Source: Bradyrhizobium cajani
GTDB lineage: Bacteria > Pseudomonadota > Alphaproteobacteria > Rhizobiales > Xanthobacteraceae
Assembly: GCF_009759665.1 (NCBI RefSeq)
Contig: NZ_WQNE01000056.1
Coordinates: 1-35,850 of the forward strand
Reading direction: 5' to 3'
DNA length: 35,850 bases
In this document: piece by piece, positions 32,192-35,850 of the stretch
Numbering within the stretch: position 1 is the first letter of the stretch
Layout: every line of letters begins with the position of its first letter
Position numbers and translations under genes: made by a program
The notes under the pieces: generated by a model
Databases searched by the model: none
The model's input: only the letters and a program-made list of their open reading frames with translations
What the model was told of the DNA's origin: nothing

Positions 32192-32974
32192 ATGGTGACC
32201 TTCTACGGCAAGACCTTCGCCTCCCGCCTGCTGATCGGCAGCGCGCTCTATCCCTCGCCTGCGATCATGCAGTCCGCGATCCGCGCCTCCGGCTCGAACA
32301 TCGTCACGGTGTCGCTGCGGCGCGAATCCGCCGGCGGCAAGAGCGGCGACGCATTCTGGAAACTGATCCGCGAGCTCGACGTCACCGTGCTGCCGAACAC
32401 CGCCGGCTGCCGCAGCGTGCGCGAGGCGGTGACGACGGCGAAGCTCGCGCGCGAGCTGTTCGCTACCAACTGGATCAAGCTCGAAGTCATCGCCGACAAC
32501 GACACGCTCCAGCCCGACGTCGTCGGCCTGGTCGAGGCCGCCACCATCCTGATCAAGGACGGCTTCGAGGTGTTTCCCTACTGCACCGAGGATCTCTCGG
32601 TCGCCAACCGCCTGGTCGAAGCGGGGTGCAAGGTGGTGATGCCGTGGGCCGCGCCCATCGGCTCGGCCCGGGGCATCACCAATCGTGACGCCCTGAAGCT
32701 GCTGCGCGAGCGCCTGCCCGACATCACGCTGGTGGTCGACGCCGGCTTAGGGGCGCCCAGCCACGCCGCCCACGCGCTCGAGCTCGGCTATGACGCCGTG
32801 CTGCTCAACACCGCCATCGCCAAGGCCGCCGATCCCGTCGCGATGGCCAATGCCTTCCGCCTCGGCGTCGAGGCCGGCCGCACCGCTTATGAAGCCGGGC
32901 TGATGGACGCCCGCGACTTCGCCTCCCCTTCCACCCCTGTCGTTGGGACCCCGTTCTGGCATGCCGTATCCTGA
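32192..32974 (+). CDS. thiG: Thiazole synthase ThiG
   Basis: The 260-residue TIM-barrel enzyme combines deoxyxylulose 5-phosphate, iminoglycine and ThiS thiocarboxylate into the thiazole phosphate. Schiff-base lysine Lys96 lies in TNWIKLEVIAD. Phosphate-binding stretches VVDAGLGAPSHAAHALELG and LLNTAIAKAADPV are intact. A GAGGA Shine-Dalgarno lies about 9 bases before the ATG. It overlaps the next gene by 14 bases. Confidence 0.94.
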   Translation: MVTFYGKTFASRLLIGSALYPSPAIMQSAIRASGSNIVTVSLRRESAGGKSGDAFWKLIRELDVTVLPNTAGCRSVREAVTTAKLARELFATNWIKLEVIADNDTLQPDVVGLVEAATILIKDGFEVFPYCTEDLSVANRLVEAGCKVVMPWAAPIGSARGITNRDALKLLRERLPDITLVVDAGLGAPSHAAHALELGYDAVLLNTAIAKAADPVAMANAFRLGVEAGRTAYEAGLMDARDFASPSTPVVGTPFWHAVS

Positions 32975-33569
32975 TCGTTTCTATCCTGTCGTCGACAGCC
33001 TCAAATGGGTCGAGCGGCTCACCAAACTCGGCGTCGGCACCATCCAGCTGCGCGCCAAGGACCTCAACGACGCCGAGGCGCTCCAGATCGTCACCGACGC
33101 GCTGGCGATCACCAAGGACACGCAGGCCAAGCTGGTCGTGAACGACTACTGGCGCGCCGCGATCGTCGCCGGCGCGAAATATCTGCATCTCGGCCAGGAG
33201 GACCTCGCCGACGCCGACCTCAAGGCGATCCGCGAAGCCGGCCTTTTCCTCGGCATCTCCACCCATGACGACGACGAGCTCGCGACCGCGCTCGAAGCCA
33301 AACCCGACTACGTCGCGCTCGGCCCGATCTTCTTCACCACGCTCAAATCGATGCGCTTCGAGCCGCAGGGCGTCCCGAAGATCACCGAATGGAAGCAGCG
33401 CATCGGCTCGATTCCGCTCGTCGCCATCGGCGGCATCAAATTCGAGCACGCCGCGGAGATTTTTGCCGCAGGCGCGGATTCCATCGCGGTGGTGTCCGAC
33501 GTCACGCAGAACGCCGACCCGGATGCCCGCGTGCGGCAATGGCTCGGCCAATCGACGGAGGCTGCGTGA
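32961..33569 (+). CDS. thiE: Thiamine-phosphate synthase ThiE
   Basis: The 202-residue TIM-barrel enzyme joins the thiazole and pyrimidine moieties into thiamine phosphate. Motifs: IQLRAKDLND (pyrophosphate site), VVNDYW, HLGQEDLADADL, LGPIFFTTLKSM and VAIGGIKFEHAAEIFAAGADSIAVVSD. The ATG at 32961 is used, 14 bases before the thiG stop; this overlap implies translational coupling. No thiD gene is linked here. Confidence 0.93.
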   Translation: MPYPDRFYPVVDSLKWVERLTKLGVGTIQLRAKDLNDAEALQIVTDALAITKDTQAKLVVNDYWRAAIVAGAKYLHLGQEDLADADLKAIREAGLFLGISTHDDDELATALEAKPDYVALGPIFFTTLKSMRFEPQGVPKITEWKQRIGSIPLVAIGGIKFEHAAEIFAAGADSIAVVSDVTQNADPDARVRQWLGQSTEAA

Positions 33570-33589
33570 TGCCCACACTCTCTCCACAC

Positions 33590-33676
33590 CGTCATTGCGA
33601 GGAGCACTTGCGACGAAGCAATCCAGACTCCCACCGCAGAGAGATTCTGGATTGCTTCGCTGCGCTCGCAATGACG
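33590..33676. repeat. CGTCATTGCGAG palindromic repeat (copy 2, inside the thiamine operon)
   Basis: Starts CGTCATTGCGAGGAGCACTT and ends TGCGCTCGCAATGACG, with CAATCCAGA and TCTGGATTG inner blocks. It is the same family as 7866-7946 but with mismatches in the left arm. It lies in the 168-base gap between thiE and thiC. Confidence 0.88.
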
Positions 33677-33737
33677 GCGCAAATAATCACCAGCGTCGTT
33701 TCGGCGCACGCACAGCAGAATTAAACCGGAGGATCCC

Positions 33738-35636
<1,899 letters not shown>

Positions 35637-35667
35637 GGGCGCTGACTCTCCGTAGCTCACTGCAGGC

Positions 35668-35691
35668 AAGGCCGAGCTTCAACCCGGCCTT
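35668..35691 (+). terminator. Possible terminator after thiC
   Basis: AAGGCCG (35668-35674) and CGGCCTT (35685-35691) pair over a 10-base loop, 32 bases after the thiC stop. Only a short pyrimidine run (CTCT) follows. Confidence 0.45.
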
Positions 35692-35706
35692 CTCTACTGG
35701 GGAAAC

Positions 35707-35779
35707 GTAGCCCGGATGAGCGAAGCGACATCCGGGACTTACAGTTGTCCCGCATGTCGCTGACGCTCATGCGGGCTAC
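35707..35779. repeat. GTAGCCCGGATGAGCG palindromic repeat (copy 2)
   Basis: GTAGCCCGGATGAGCGAAGC at 35707 with inverted partner ending GCGGGCTAC at 35779. Same family as 5017-5084. Confidence 0.85.
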
Positions 35780-35789
35780 AATGTCGGGG

Positions 35790-35850
35790 ATGGTTGATTT
35801 GCCTGAAGCCGCCCTCCACCGCCTCCCCGACCAGCTCCGCCCCAACCTCC
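35790..35850 (+). CDS. Start of a possible mismatch-specific (G/T, G/U) DNA glycosylase, cut by the right edge
   Basis: The frame begins MVDLPEAALHRLPDQLRPNL and leaves the window (in-frame ATG also at 35781). The L-P-D-x-L-R-P-x-L opening resembles the start of Mug-type uracil/thymine DNA glycosylases, which are sometimes near thiC in related genomes; this is recall and rests on about 20 residues. Confidence 0.35.
   Translation, partial: MVDLPEAALHRLPDQLRPNL

Noticed and set aside
35657..35845. Minus-strand 62-codon frame at the right edge
   Set aside because: It lies over a palindromic repeat and opposite a probable plus-strand gene start.

Overview
The window is high-GC DNA whose gene content, codon use and dense palindromic intergenic repeats fit an alphaproteobacterium of the Nitrobacteraceae, most likely Bradyrhizobium or a close relative. 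This is an inference from recognisable families; no marker gene for the species is present. I see no rRNA, tRNA or CRISPR. The only transposon trace is a possible transposase tail at the left edge.

Layout: (1) 1-4007: an EmrAB-type drug efflux operon (minus strand) with a divergent TetR repressor gene and a perfect 23-bp operator-like palindrome between them. (2) 4059-8583: small or housekeeping genes, namely a conserved hypothetical, a histidine phosphatase, an extensin-like lipoprotein, a 27-residue membrane peptide, a DUF2147 protein and a Nudix hydrolase, separated by repeats. (3) 8650-14028: a group of apparently lipid-directed genes. It holds a type I phosphatidylserine decarboxylase, a divergent membrane-anchored class III aminotransferase, an Mpo1/DUF962-like membrane protein, a phospholipid N-methyltransferase-like enzyme and a GT4 glycosyltransferase. 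(4) 14300-16210: an L,D-transpeptidase, a cytochrome c, and a frameshifted GIY-YIG nuclease tightly bracketed by two copies of one palindromic repeat. (5) 16233-19356: a DUF899 protein coupled to a small membrane protein, divergent from a regulator with two winged-helix regions and a YncE-like beta-propeller. (6) 19473-21035: a DUF4403 protein. (7) 21173-25779: a four-gene polyamine-type ABC importer operon interrupted by a repeat. (8) 25874-29747: a PRC-barrel protein, a serine-rich repeat protein, an OmpR/EnvZ-like two-component system and a zinc ribbon protein. (9) 29979-35850: a lytic transglycosylase with an in-frame stop, then a TPP-riboswitch-controlled thiamine operon thiO-thiS-thiG-thiE-thiC, and the start of a probable mismatch DNA glycosylase gene.

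Two signals stand out. One is the possible lipid-modification locus at 8650-14028, whose combination of enzymes matches no pathway I can name. The other is the repeat-nuclease-repeat unit at 15588-16210, where the GIY-YIG reading frame runs into the repeat; two further nuclease-free copies of the same repeat lie elsewhere in the window, which suggests a mobile repeat family with an associated nuclease. At least seven distinct palindromic repeat families occupy the intergenic spaces, three of them inside operons.
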